64,000 nucleotides of DNA. Origin: Membranipora membranacea. Taxonomy: Eukaryota; Bryozoa; Gymnolaemata; Cheilostomatida; Membraniporidae. The position numbers and the translations under genes were made by a program. Each line of letters starts with the position of its first letter. The first letter of the stretch is position 1. This document shows, piece by piece, positions 1 to 14,100 of this stretch. A model generated the notes under the pieces. The model was not told the DNA's origin. It made no database searches and worked only from the letters and a program-made list of their open reading frames with translations. The stretch lies in the NCBI GenBank assembly GCA_914767715.1, contig OU612073.1:11284001-11348000 (forward strand), in the 5' to 3' direction.

Positions 1-1092
1 CGGTCATCATTATGAGACGATATAAAGATATGAGTTTTGTTTGATGGAATCCTTTGTTGCTTTTAAAAGCAGATTTCACTTTTTTTCTGATATAATGAAA
101 CCATTGTACTGCATTGTACTATAAATCCTCATGGTTCATATGGCTGATAATGTACATACACTTTTGTTTTATGCCACTGAACATTTAGATGAAATACATT
201 CAGACAAAATCATTCAAAGTTTTCCAGCCCATATTACCTTGCTTGCTCTTTTGCAGCTTCTTTTGTTGGTTATTTGCTGTAAATATATCGATTTGGTCTC
301 ACACATAGTAGCAAATGCTGAGTGGTGTGAGGGATTTTGTCAACTGAACCACTTGAAATTACTATGCCTTCAAACTGACAGCCTACCAACCACCTGCAAT
401 GAGCAGTTACCCTGTAGGTATACAAGGGCATAAGAGAGGAAATAGGAAGTGACACATGCACTCTGGGCAGTAATATATCTGACTTATCTTCTCATTTAAA
501 ATGAGTAGATAACTCCTTATTTGAATAGTATGATTATTTTGTAGGATAATTAACTGATTGGGTTCACTTCTTGTGTAATTTTGTTATCAAGAAGTTAACC
601 AACTAATTTTGCAAATCAGCTCAGGTAGCTTTATCTTAGTAATAATATGTGGACATAATGACAATGAGTGATACGGCACAAACTCATCTTTGGATATGTC
701 TGCATTGCACCTCTCCACTGTGTTAAACTGCTGACAGCTGCCTAATATACAGTATTTGCTGGCCTGGTTTTTCTGTGAAATATCCCTCACTTGAGTATTG
801 GTCATCATAGTCAACCATCCAACTCCTCTTCAAAAGACATCACAGCAACATGACTAGCCAAACTGTCTTAGTGACTATGATAGGAGTAGAATGATATCAT
901 TTGCAATTAAATCAAAAAGATGGATTTGTTCCGTTTCTAGCCAAAGAAAGGGCGGTTCTTAGGATGCCTATAAACATGAGGTTAAATCACGCAAGCCTAC
1001 ACCTGTGAAGTCTGCACCATGTGATGTTTGGTCTTGTGGGAGCTATTTCTTCAAATACGAAAGAGTTTTTTCAGTTCCGGATTCAGATAGGA
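1..1092. other. Left flank, no convincing gene
   Basis: AT-rich sequence before the satellite. A 100-codon open frame at 131-433 (+) has a hydrophobic middle but no supporting splice sites, homology or polyadenylation signal that I can see, so I do not call it a gene. Nothing else is recognised here. The last ~150 bases contain no clear satellite monomer sequence, so the array boundary lies close to 1093. Confidence 0.5.
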
Positions 1093-4000
1093 AAAGATTT
1101 CAAGTCAGCGTTATTAGCCACCAGGTCATCTAAGAATCTCCATATTCTGGATTTTGAATGAGGTATATGAGGGCTTGAACTGGTCAGAGGTTGATATAAT
1201 TGCGACAAACTTTGAATTTTTTATTGCTGCCGTTTGGCATGTTTTTTTAGACAGGACAGGAAATCTATTTTTTGATCCGAGCGAAAAAGAGGCGTGATAC
1301 CCTCCCTTAGTATATTTTGGTAAATTTCAAGTCAGCGTTTTTAGCCACCAGGTTATCGGAGATTCTGCATATTCTGGATTTTGAATGAGGTATATAAGGG
1401 CTTGAAATGGTCGGAGTTAGAAATGATTGCGACAATCTTTGAATTTTTTATTGCTGCCGTTTAGAATGTTTTTTTAGAGCAAAAGTGAGCCTCGTTAAGA
1501 CGGACGCTGACGGAGAACAAAGACCCTCAGAGCCAAACGGATTTTAGATTTGAAACGAGCAAGAGTTGCTTCACCTTATGAGGTAAGTTAGAAGCAAATC
1601 TATTTTTTGATCCGAGAGAAAAAAAAACGTGATACCCTCCCTTGTTAAAATTTTGTAAATTTTAAGTCAGCTTTATTAGCCACCAGGTTATCAGAGAATC
1701 TCAATAGTCTGGATTTTGAATGAGGTATATAAGGGCTTGAACTGGTCGGAGTTTGATATGATTGCGACAAACTTTGAATTTTTTAGTGCTGCCTTTTGGC
1801 ATGTTGTTTTAGAGCAAAAGTGAGCCTCGTTAAGACGGAAGCTGACGGAGAAGAAAGACCCTCCGAGCCAAACGGATTTCAGATTTGAAACACGCAAAAG
1901 TTGCTTCACCGTATGAGGTAGGTTAGAAGCAAATCTATTTTTTGATCCGAGCGGAAAAAAAACCGTGATTCCCTCCTGCCTTGGTATGTTTGTGTAAATT
2001 TCAGGTCAGCGTTATTAGCCACCAGGGTATCGGAGAGTCACCATATTCTGGATTTTGAATGAGGTATATAAGGGCTTGAACTGATCGGAGTTTGATATGA
2101 TTGCAACAAACTTTGAATTTTTTATTGCTGCCGTTTGGCGTGTTGTTTTTAGAGCAAAAGTGAGCCCCATTAAGACGGACGCCGGCGAGGAACAAAGACC
2201 CTCAGAGCCAAACGGATTTCAGATTTGAAACAAGCAAGAGTTGCTTCACCTTATGGGGTAAGTTAGAAGCAAATCTATTTTTTGATGCGAGCGAAAAAAA
2301 GCGTGATACCCTCCCTTGGTATCTTTTTGTAAATTTGAAGTCAGCGTTATTAGCCACCAGGTTATCGGAGAATCTCCATATTCTGGATTTTGAATGAGGC
2401 ATATAAGGGCTTGAACTGGTCGGAGTTTGAGTTGAATGGTACAAACTTTGAATTTCTTTATTGCTGCCGTTTGGCATGTTTTTTTAGAGCAAAAGAGAGC
2501 CTCGTTAAGGCGGACGCTGACGGAGAACCAAGTTCCTCGGAACCAAACGGATTTTAGATTTGAAACGCGCAAGAATTGCTTCACCTTATGAGGTAGGTTA
2601 GAAGCAAATCTATTTTTTGATCCGAGCGAAAAAAAAGCGTGATACCCTCCCTTGGTATATTTTGTAAATTTCAAGTCAGCGTTATAAGCCTCCAGGTAAT
2701 CGGAGAATCTCGATTTTCTGGATTTTGAATGAGGTATATAAGGGCTTGAACTGGTCGGAGTTTGATATGATTCCGACAAACTTTGAATTTTTTATTGCTG
2801 CCGTTTGGCATGTTTTTTAGAGCAAAAGTGAGCCTCGTCAAGACGAAAGCTGACGGAGAACAAAGACCCTCAGAGCCAAACGGATTTCAGATTTGAAACG
2901 AGCAAGAGTTGCTTCACCTTATGAGGTAGGTTAGAAGCAAAATATATTTTTTGATCCGAGCGAGAAAAAAGTGTCATACCCTCCCTTGGTATATGTTTGT
3001 TAATTTCAAGTCAGCGTTATTAGCCACCAGGTTATCGGAGAATCTCCATATTCTGGATTTTGAATGGGGTATATAAGGGCTCGAACTGGTCGGAGTTTGA
3101 TGTGATTGGGAAAAACTTTGAATATTTTATTGCTGCCGTGTGGCATGCTTTTTAGAGCAAAATTGAGCCTGGTTAGGACGGATGCTAACGGAGAACAAAG
3201 ACCCTCAGAGCCAAACGGATTTCAGATTTGAAACGAGCAAGAGTTGCTTCACCTTATGAGGTAGGTTAGAAGCAAATCGATTTTTTGATCCGAGCGAAAA
3301 AAAGCATGATACCCTCCCTTGGCATATTGTTGTAAATTTGAAGTCAGCGTTATTAGCCACCAGGTTATCGGAGAATCTCCATATTCTGCATTTTGAATGA
3401 GGTACATAAAGGCTTGAACTGGTCGGAGTTTGATATGATTGGGAACAACTTTGAATATTTTATTGCTGCCGTCTAGCATGCTTTTTTAGAGCAAAATTGA
3501 GCCTGGTTAGGACGGATGCTGACGGAGAACAAAGACCCTCAGAGCCAAACGGATTTCAAATTTAAAACGAGCAAGAGTTGCTTCACCTTATGAGGTAAGT
3601 TAGAAGCAAATCTATTTTTTGATCCAAGCGAAGATAAGCGTGATACCCTCTCTTGGTATATTTTTGTAAATTTCAAGTCAGCGTTATTAGCCACCAGGTT
3701 ATCGGAGAATCTCCATATTCTGGATTTTGAATGGGGTATATAAGGGCTTGAACTGGTCGGAGTTTGATATGATTGAGACAAACTTTGGATTTTTTATTGC
3801 TGCCGTTTGGCATGTTTTTTAGGGCAAAAGTGAGCCTCGTTAAGACGGACGCTGACGGAGAACAAAAACCCTCAGAGCCAAACGGATTTCAGATTTGAAA
3901 CGAGCAAGAGTTACTTCACCTTATGAGGTAGGTTAGAAGTAAATCTATTTTTTGATCCGGGCGAAAAAAAAGCGTGATACCCTCCCTTGGTATATTTTTG

Positions 4001-6149
4001 TAAATTTCAAGTCAGCGTTATTAGCCATCAGGTTAACGGAGAATCTCCATATTCTGGATTTTGAATGGGGTATATAAGGGCTTAAACTGGCGGAGTTTGA
4101 TATGATTGCGCCAAACTTAGAATGTTTTATTGCTGCCGTTTGGCATGTTTTTTAGATCAAAAGTGAGCCTCGTTAAGACGGACGCTGATGGAGAACAAAG
4201 ACCCTCAGAGCCAACCGGATTTCAGATTTGAAACGAGCAAGAGTTGCTTCACCTTATGAGGTAGGTTTGATACAAATCTATTTTTTGATCCGAGGGAAAA
4301 TAAAGCGTGATACCCTCCCGTCTTATACTTTTGTAAATTTCAAGTCAGCGTTATTAGCGACCAGGTTATCGGAGAATCTCCATATTCTGGATTTTGAATG
4401 GGGTATATAAGGGCTTGAACTGGTCGGAGTTTGATATGATTGCGACAAACTTTGAATTTTTTATTGCTGCCGTTTGTCATGTTTTTTTAGAGCAAAAGTG
4501 AGCCACGTTAAGATGGACGCTGACGGAGAACAATGACCCTCAGAACCAAACGGGTTTCAGATTTGAAACGAGCAAGAGTTGCTTCACCAGATGAGGTTGG
4601 TTAGAAGCAAACATATTTCTTAATCTGAGCGAAAAAAAACCGTGATACCCTCCCTTGGTATTTTTTTGTAAATTTCAAGTCAGCGTTATTAGCGACCAGG
4701 TTATCAGAGAATCTCCATATTCTGGATTTTGAATGAGGTACAAAAGGGCTTGAACTGGTCGGAGTTTAAAATGATTGCAAGAAACTTAGAATGTTTTATT
4801 GCTGCCGTTTGGCATGTATTTTTAGAGTAAAATGGAGCCCCGATAAAACGAATGCTGACGGAGAACAATGACCCTCAGAGCCAATCGAATTTCAGATTTG
4901 AAACGAGCAAGAGTTGCTTCACCATATGAGGTAGCTTAGTAGCAAATATATTTCTTGATCCGAGCGAAAAATAACCGTGATACCTCCCTTGGCATATTTT
5001 TGTAAATTTCAAGTCAGCATTATTAGCCACCAGGTTATCGGAGAATCTCCATATTCTGGATTTTAACTGAGGTATATAAGGGCTTGATCTGGTCGGAGTT
5101 TGATATGATTACGACAAACTTTGAATCTTTTATTGCTGCCGTTTGGCATGTTTTTTTAGAGCAAAAGTGAGCCCCGTTAAGATGGACACTGACGGAGAAC
5201 GAAGAACCAAACGGGTTTCAGATTTGAAAAGAGCAAGAGTTGCTTCACCTTATGAGGTAGATTAGAAGCAACTCTATTTTTTGATCAGGGCGAAGAAAAA
5301 GCGTGATACCCTCTCTAGGTATATTTTTGTAAATTTCAAGTCAGCGTTATTAGCCACCAGGTTATCGGAGAATCTCCATATTCTGGATTTTGAATGAGGT
5401 ACATAAGGGCTTGAACTTGTCGGAGTTTAATATGATTGCGACAAACTTTGAATTTTTTATTGCTGCCGTTTGGCATGTATTTTTAGAGCAAAAGTGAGCC
5501 TCGTTAAGACAGACGCTGACAGAGAACAAAGACCCTCAGAGCCAACCGGATTTCAGTTTTTAAACGAGCAAGAGTCGCTTCACCTTATGAGGTAGGTTGA
5601 AAGCAAATCTATTTTTTGATCCGGGCGACAAAAAAACGTGATACCTTCCCTCGGTATATTTTTGTTATTTTCAAGCCAGCGTTACTAGCCACCAGGTTAT
5701 CGGAGAATCTCCATATTCTGGATTTTGAATGAGGTATATAAGGGCTTGAAATGGTCTGAGTTTGATCTGATTGCGACAGACTTTGAATTTTTTATTGCTG
5801 CCGTTTGCCATGTTTTTTTCAGAGCAAAAGTGAGCCCCGTTAAGACGGACGCTGACGGAGAACAAAGACCCTCAGAGCCAAACGGATTTCAGATTTAAAA
5901 CGAGCATGAGTTGCTTCACCTTATGAATAGGTTAGAAGCAAATCTCTTTTTTGATCCGAGCGGAAGAAAAAGCGTGATACTCTCCCTTGGTATATTTTTG
6001 TAAATTTCAAGTCAGCGTTATTAGCCACCAGGTTATCGGAGAATCTCCATATTCTGGAGTTTGAATGAGGTGTATAAGGGCTTGAACTGGTCGGAGTTTA
6101 ATATGATTGCGACAAACTTTGAATTTTTTATTGCTGCCGTTTGGCATGT

Positions 6150-9100
6150 TTTTTAAGAGGAAAAGTGAGCCTTGTTAAGACGGACGCTGATGGAGAACAA
6201 AAACCCTCAGATCGAAACGGATTTCAGATTTGAAACGAGCAAGAGTTGCTTCACCTTATGTGGAAGCTTAGAAGCAAATCTATTTTTTTTGATCCGAGCG
6301 AAAAAAAAGCGTGATACCCTCCCTTGGTATATCTTTGTAAATTTCAAGTCAGCGTTATTAGCCACCAGGTTATCGGAGAATCTCCCTATTCTGGATTTTG
6401 AATGAGGTATATAAGGGCTTGAACTGGTCGGAGTTTGATTTGATTGCGACAAACTTTGAATTTTCTATTGCTGCCGTTTGGCATGTTTATTTAGAGCAAA
6501 AGTGAGCCTCGTTAAGACGGACGCTGACGGAGAACAAACACCCTCAGAGCCAAACGGATTTCAGATTTGAAACGAGCAAGAGTTGCTTCACCTTATGAGG
6601 AAGCTTAGAAGCAAATCTATTTTTTTTGATCCGAGCGAAAAAAAAGCGTGATACCCTCCCTTGGTATATTTTTGTAAATTTCAAATCAGCGTTATTAGCC
6701 ACCAGGTTTTTGGAGAATCTCCATATTCTAGATTTTCAATAAGGTATATAAGGGCTTGAACTGGTCAGAGTTTGATGTAATTGCGACAAACTTTGAATTT
6801 TTCATTGCTGCCGTTTGGCATGTTTTTTTAGAGCAAAAGTGAGCCTCGTTAAGACGGACGCTGACGGAGAACAAAGACCCTCAGAGCCAAACGCATTTCA
6901 GAATTGCAACGAGCAAGAGTTGCATCACCTTATGAGGTAGGTTAGAAGCAAATCTATTTTTTGATCCGAGCGAAAAAAAAGCGTATACTTTTGTAAATTC
7001 CAAGACAGCGTTATTAGCCACCAGGTTATTGGAGAATCTCCATATTCTGGATTTTGAATGAGGTATATAAGGGCTTGAACTGGTCAGAGTTTGATGTAAT
7101 TGCGACAAACTTTGAATTTTTTATTGCTGCCTTTTGGCATGTTTTTTTAGAGCAAAAGTGAGCCTCGTTAAGACGGACGCTGACAGAGAACAAAAACCCT
7201 CAGAGCCGAAGGGATTTCAGATTTGAAACGAGCAAGAGTTGCTCCACCTTATGGGGTAGGTTAGAAGCAAATCTATTATTTGATCCGAGTGAAAAAAAAG
7301 CGTGATACCCATCCTTGGTATATTTTTGTAAATTTCAAGTCAGCATTACTAGCCACCATGTTATCGGAGAATCTCCGTATTCTTGATTTTGAATGAGGTA
7401 TATAAGGGTTTGAACTGGTCAGAGTTTGATATGATTGAGACAAACTATGAATTTTTTATTGCTGCTGTTTAGATGCTTCCTTAGAGCAAAAGTGAACCTC
7501 GTTAAGACGGACGCTGACGTAGAACAAAGACCCTCAGAGCCTAGCGGATTTCAGATTTGAAACAAGCAAGAGTTGCTTCACCTTATGAGGAAGGTTAGAA
7601 GCAAATCTATTTTTTGATGCGAGCGAAAAAATGCGTGATACCCTCCCTTGGTATACCTTTGTAAATTTCAAGTCAGCGTTATTAGCCACCAGGTTATCGG
7701 AGAATCTCCATATTCTGGATTTTGAATGAGGTATATAAGGGCTTGAACTGGTCGGAGTTTGATTTGATTGCGACAAACTTTGAATTTTCTATTGCTGCCG
7801 TTTGGCATGTTTATTTAGAGCAAAAGTGAGCCTCGTTAAGACGGACGCTGACGGAGAACAAACACCCTCAGAGCCAAACGGATTTCAGATTTGAAACGAG
7901 CAAGAGTTGCTTCACCTTATGAGGAAGCTTAGAAGCAAATCTATTTTTTTTGATCCGAGCGAAAAAAAAGCGTGATACCCTCCCTTGGTATATTTTTGTA
8001 AATTTCAAATCAGCGTTATTAGCCACCAGGTTTTTGGAGAATCTCCATATTCTAGATTTTCAATAAGGTATATAAGGGCTTGAACTGGTCAGAGTTTGAT
8101 GTAGTTGCGACAAACTTTGAATTTTTCATTGCTGCCGTTTGGCATGTTTTTTTAGAGCAAAAGTGAGCCTCGTTAAGACGGACGCTGACGGAGAACAAAA
8201 ACCCTCAGAGCCTAATGGATTTCAGATTTGAAACGAGCAAGAGTTGCTTCACCTTATGGGGTAGGTTAGAAGCAAATCTATTATTTGATCCGCGCGAGAA
8301 AAAAGCGTGATACCCTCCCTTGGTATATATTTGTAAATTCCAAGACAGCGTTAACAACCACCAGGTTATCGGAGAATCTCCATATTCTGGATTTTGAATG
8401 AGGTATATAAGGGCTTGAACTGGTCAGAGTTTGATGTGATTGCGACAAACTTTGAATTTTTTATTGCTGCCTTTTGGCATGTTTTTTTAGAGCAAAAGTG
8501 AGCCTTGTTAAGACGGACGCTGACGGAGAACAAAAACCCTCAGAGCCAAACGGATTTCAGATTTGAAACGAGCAAGAGTTGCTTCACCTTATGAGGTAGG
8601 TAAGAAGCAAATCTATTTTTTGATCCGAGCGAAAAAAAAACGTGATACACTCCCTTGGTATATTTTTGTATATTTCAAATCAGCGTTATTAGCCACCAGG
8701 TTATTGGAGAATCTCCATATTCTAGATTTTCAATAAGGTATATAAGGGCTTAAACTGGTCAGAGTTCGATGTAATTGCGACAAACTTTGAATTTTTTATT
8801 GCTGCCGTTCGGCATGTTTTTTTAGAGGAAAAGTGAGCCTCGTTAAGACGGAAGCTGACGGAGAACAAAGACCCTCAGAGCCAAACGCATTTCAGAATTG
8901 CAACGAGCAAGAGTTGCATCACCTTATGAGGTAGGTTAGAAGCAAATCTATTTTTTGATCCGAGCGAAAAAAAAGCGTATACTTTTGTAAATTCCAAGAC
9001 AGCGTTATTAGCCACCAGGTTATTGGAGAATCTCCATATTCTGGATTTTGAATGAGGTATATAAGGGCTTGAACTGGTCAGAGTTTGATGTAATTGCGAC

Positions 9101-10169
9101 AAACTTTGAATTTTTTATTGCTGCCTTTTGGCATGTTTTTTTAGAGCAAAAGTGAGCCTCGTTAAGACGGACGCTGACGGAGAACAAAAACCCTCAGAGC
9201 CTAATGGATTTCAGATTTGAAACGAGCAAGAGTTGCTTCACCTTATGAGGAAGCTTAGAAGCAAATCTATTTTTTTTTATCCGAGCGAAAAAAAAGCGTG
9301 ATACCCTCCCTTGGTATATTTTTGTAAATTTCAAGTCAGCATTACTAGCCACCATGTTATCGGAGAAGCTCCGTATTCTTGATTTTGAATGAGGTATATA
9401 AGGGTTTGAACTGGTCGGAGTTTGATATGATTGCGACAAACTATAAATTTTTTATTGCTGCTGTTTAGATGTTTTTTTAGAGCAAAAGTGAACCTCGTTA
9501 AGACGGACGCTGACGGAGAACAAAGATCCTCAGAGCCTAACGGATTTCAGATTTGAAACAAGCAAGAGTTGCTTCACCTTATGATGAAGCTTAGAAGCAA
9601 ATCTATTTTTTTTTATCCGAGCGAAAAAAAAGCGTGATACCCTCCCTTGGTATATCTTTGTAAATTTCAAGTCAGCGTTATTAGCCACCAGGTTATCGGA
9701 GAATCTCCATATTCTGGATTTTGAATGAGGTATATAAGGGCTTGAACTGGTCAGAGTTTGATGTAATTGCGACAAACTTTGAAATTTTTATTACTGCCAT
9801 TTGGCATGTTTTTTTAGAGCAAAAGTGAGCCTTGTTAAGACGGACGCTGACGGAGAACAAAAACCCTCAGAGCCTAATGGATTTCAGATTTGAAACGAGC
9901 AAGAGTTGCTTCACCTCATGAGGAAGCTTAGAAGCAAATCTATTTGTTTTGATCCGAGCGAAAAAAAAGCGTGATACCCTCCCTTGGTATATTCTTGTAA
10001 ATTTCAAGTCAGCGTTATTAGCCACCAGGTTATCGGAGAATCTCCATTTTCTTGGTTTTAAATGAGGTATATTAGGGCATGAACTGGTCGGAGTTTGATA
10101 TGATTGCGACAAAATTTGAATTTTTTATTGCTGCCGTTTGGCATGTTTTTTAAGAGGAAAAGTGAGCCT
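6150..10169. repeat. ~4.0-kb (12-monomer) segmental repeat within the satellite
   Basis: A distinctive monomer variant at 6172-6405, marked by CAGATCGAAACGG and TTATGTGGAAGC, reappears at 10169-10402, an offset of 3,997 bp. The next series is offset by 4,013 bp (7534 against 11547). A shorter internal offset of 1,994 bp links the deleted monomers at 6881 and 8875, which share the loss of the segment between the A tract and the GTATACTTTTG sequence. These nested offsets show repeated unequal exchange rather than simple monomer-by-monomer growth. Confidence 0.8.
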
Positions 10170-11189
10170 TGTTAAGACGGACGCTGATGGAGAACAAAAA
10201 CCCTCAGATCGAAACGGATTTCAGATTTGAAACGAGCAAGAGTTGCTTCACCTTATGTGGAAGCTTAGAAGCAAATCTATTTTTTTTGATCCGAGCGAAA
10301 AAAAAGCGTGATACCCTCCCTTGGTATATCTTTGTAAATTTCAAGTCAGCGTTATTAGCCACCAGGTTATCGGAGAATCTCCATATTCTGGATTTTGAAT
10401 GAGGTATATAAGGGCTTGAACCGGTCAGAGTTTGATGTAATTGTGACAAACTTTCGAATTTTTTATTGCTGCTGTTTGACATGTTTTTTTAGAGAAAAAG
10501 TGAGCCTCGTTAAGACGGACGCTGACGGAGAACAAAGACCCTCAGAGCCAAACGAATTTCAGATTTGAAACGAGCGAGAGTTGTTGCACCTTATGACGTG
10601 GGTTAGAAGCAAATCAATTTTTTGATCCGAGCGAAAACAAAGGGTGATACCCTCCCTTGGTATATTTTTGTAAATTTGAAGTCAGCGTTATTAGCCACCA
10701 GGTTATCAGAGAATGTCCATATTCTTGATTTTGAATGAGGTATATAAGGGCTCGAACTGGTCTGAGTTTGATATGATTGCGACAAACTTTGAGTTTTTAT
10801 TGCTGCTGTTTGACATGTTTTTTTAGTGCAAAAGTGAGCCTCGTTAAGAGGGACGCTGACGGAGAACAAAGACCCTCAGAGCCAAACGAATTTCAGATTT
10901 GAAACGAGCAAGAGTTGTTGCACCTTATGACTGTGGGTTAGAAGCAAATCAATTTTTTGATCCGAGCGAAAACAAAGGGTGATACCCTCCCTTGGTATAT
11001 CTTTGTAAATTTCAAGTCAGCGTTATTAGCCACCAGGTTATCGGAGAATCTCCATATTCTGGATTTTGAATGAGGTATATAAGGGCTTGAACCGGTCAGA
11101 GTTTGATGTAATTGTGACAAACTTTCGAATTTTTTATTGCTGCCGTTTGGCATGTTTTTTTAGAGCAAAAGTGAGCCTCGTTAAGACGG

Positions 11190-14100
11190 ACGCTGACAGA
11201 GAACAAAAACCCTCAGAGCCGAAGGGATTTCAGATTTGAAACGAGCAAGAGTTGCTCCACCTTATGGGGTAGGTTAGAAGCAAATCTATTATTTGATCCG
11301 AGTGAAAAAAAAGCGTGATACCCATCCTTGGTATATTTTTGTAAATTTCAAGTCAGCATTACTAGCCACCATGTTATCGGAGAATCTCCGTATTCTTGAT
11401 TTTGAATGAGGTATATAAGGGTTTGAACTGGTCAGAGTTTGATATGATTGAGACAAACTATGAATTTTTTATTGCTGCTGTTTAGATGCTTCCTTAGAGC
11501 AAAAGTGAACCTCGTTAAGACGGACGCTGACGTAGAACAAAGACCCTCAGAGCCTAGCGGATTTCAGATTTGAAACAAGCAAGAGTTGCTTCACCTTATG
11601 AGGAAGGTTAGAAGCAAATCTATTTTTTGATGCGAGCGAAAAAATGCGTGATACCCTCCCTTGGAATACCTTTGTAAATTTCAAGTCAGCGTTATTAGCC
11701 ACCAGGTTATCGGAGAATCTCCCTATTCTGGATTTTGAATGAGGTATATAAGGGCTTGAACTGGTCGGAGTTTGATTTGATTGCGACAAACTTTGAATTT
11801 TCTATTGCTGCCGTTTGGCATGTTTATTTAGAGCAAAAGTGAGCCTCGTTAAGACGGACGCTGACGGAGAACAAACACCCTCAGAGCCAAACGGATTTCA
11901 GATTTGAAACGAGCAAGAGTTGCTTCACCTTATGAGGAAGCTTAGAAGCAAATCTATTTTTTTTGATCCGAGCGAAAAAAAAGCGTGATACCCTCCCTTG
12001 GTATATTTTTGTAAATTTCAAATCAGCGTTATTAGCCACCAGGTTTTTGGAGAATCTCCATATTCTAGATTTTCAATAAGGTATATAAGGGCTTGAACTG
12101 GTCAGAGTTTGATGTAATTGCGACAAACTTTGAATTTTTCATTGCTGCCGTTTGGCATGTTTTTTTAGAGCAAAAGTGAGCCTCGTTAAGACGGACGCTG
12201 ACGGAGAACAAAAACCCTCAGAGCCTAATGGATTTCAGATTTGAAACGAGCAAGAGTTGCTTCACCTTATGGGGTAGGTTAGAAGCAAATCTATTATTTG
12301 ATCCGCGCGAGAAAAAAGCGTGATACCCTCCCTTGGTATATATTTGTAAATTCCAAGACAGCGTTAACAACCACCAGGTTATCGGAGAATCTCCATATTC
12401 TGGATTTTGAATGAGGTATATAAGGGCTTGAACTGGTCAGAGTTTGATGTGATTGCGACAAACTTTGAATTTTTTATTGCTGCCTTTTGGCATGTTTTTT
12501 TAGAGCAAAAGTGAGCCTTGTTAAGACGGACGCTGACGGAGAACAAAAACCCTCAAAGCCAAACGGATTTCAGATTTGAAACGAGCAAGAGTTGCTTCAC
12601 CTTATGAGGTAGGTAAGAAGCAAATCTATTTTTTGATCCGAGCGAAAAAAAAACGTGATACACTCCCTTGGTATATTTTTGTATATTTCAAATCAGCGTT
12701 ATTAGCCACCAGGTTATTGGAGAATCTCCATATTCTAGATTTTCAATAAGGTATATAAGGGCTTAAACTGGTCAGAGTTCGATGTAATTGCGACAAACTT
12801 TGAATTTTTTATTGCTGCCGTTCGGCATGTTTTTTTAGAGGAAAAGTGAGCCTCGTTAAGACGGATGCTTACGGAGAACAAAGACCCTCAGAGCCAAACG
12901 GATTTCAGTTTTGAAACGAGCAAGAATTGCTTCACCTTATGAGGTAGGTTACAAGCAAATCTATTTTTTGATCCGAGCGGAAAAAAAAGCGTGATACCCT
13001 CCCTTGGTGTATTTTTGTAAATTTCTAATCAGCGTGTTTAGCCAGCATGTTTTCGGAGATTCTCCATATTTTGGATTTTGAATGAGGTATATAAGGGCTT
13101 GAACTGGTCGGAGTTTGATATGATTGCGACAAACTTTGAAGTTTTTGTTGCTGCAGTGTGGTATTTTTTTTCGAGCAAAAGTGAGCCTCGTTAAGAGGGA
13201 CGCTGACGGAGAACAAAGACCCTCAGAGCCAAACGAATTTCAGATTTGAAACGAGCAAGAGTTGTTGCACCTTATGACGTGGGTTAGAAGCAAATCAATT
13301 TTTTGATCCGAGCGAAAACAAAGGGTGATACCCACCCTTGGTATATTTTTGTAAATTTGAAGTCAGCGTTATTAGCCACCAGGTTATCAGAGAATGTCCA
13401 TATTATTGATTTTGAATGAGGTATATAAGGGCTCGAACTGGTCTGAGTTTGATATGATTGCGACAAACTTTGAGTTTTTTATTGCTGCTGTTTGACATGT
13501 TTTTTTAGAGAAAAAGTGAGCCTCGTTAAGACGGACGCTGACGGAGAACAAAGACCCTCAGAGCCAAACGAATTTCAGATTTGAAACGAGCGAGAGTTGT
13601 TGCACCTTATGACGTGGGTTAGAAGCAAATCAATTTTTTGATCCGAGCGAAAACAAAGGGTGATACCCTCCCTTGGTATATTTTTGTAAATTTGAAGTCA
13701 GCGTTATTAGCCACCAGGTTATCAGAGAATGTCCATATTCTTGATTTTGAATGAGGTTTATAAGGGCTCGAACTGGTCTGAGTTTGATATGATTGCGACA
13801 AACTTTGAGTTTTTATTGCTGCTGTTTGACATGTTTTTTTAGTGCAAAAGTGAGCCTCGTTAAGAGGGACGCTGACGGAGAACAAAAACCCTCAGAGCCG
13901 AAGAGATTTCAGATTTGAAACGAGCAAGAGTTGCTCCACCTTATGGGGTAGGTTAGAAGCAAATCTATTATTTGATCCGAGTGAAAAAAAAGCGTGATAC
14001 CCATCCTTGGTATATTTTTGTAAATTTCAAGTCAGCATTACTAGCCACCATGTTATCGGAGAATCTCCGTATTCTTGATTTTGAATGAGGTATATAAGGG

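Noticed and set aside
2246-2779. 177-codon minus frame inside the satellite as a protein gene
   Set aside because: It spans 1.6 monomers, has no family match, and equivalent frames in other monomers are broken at different places.
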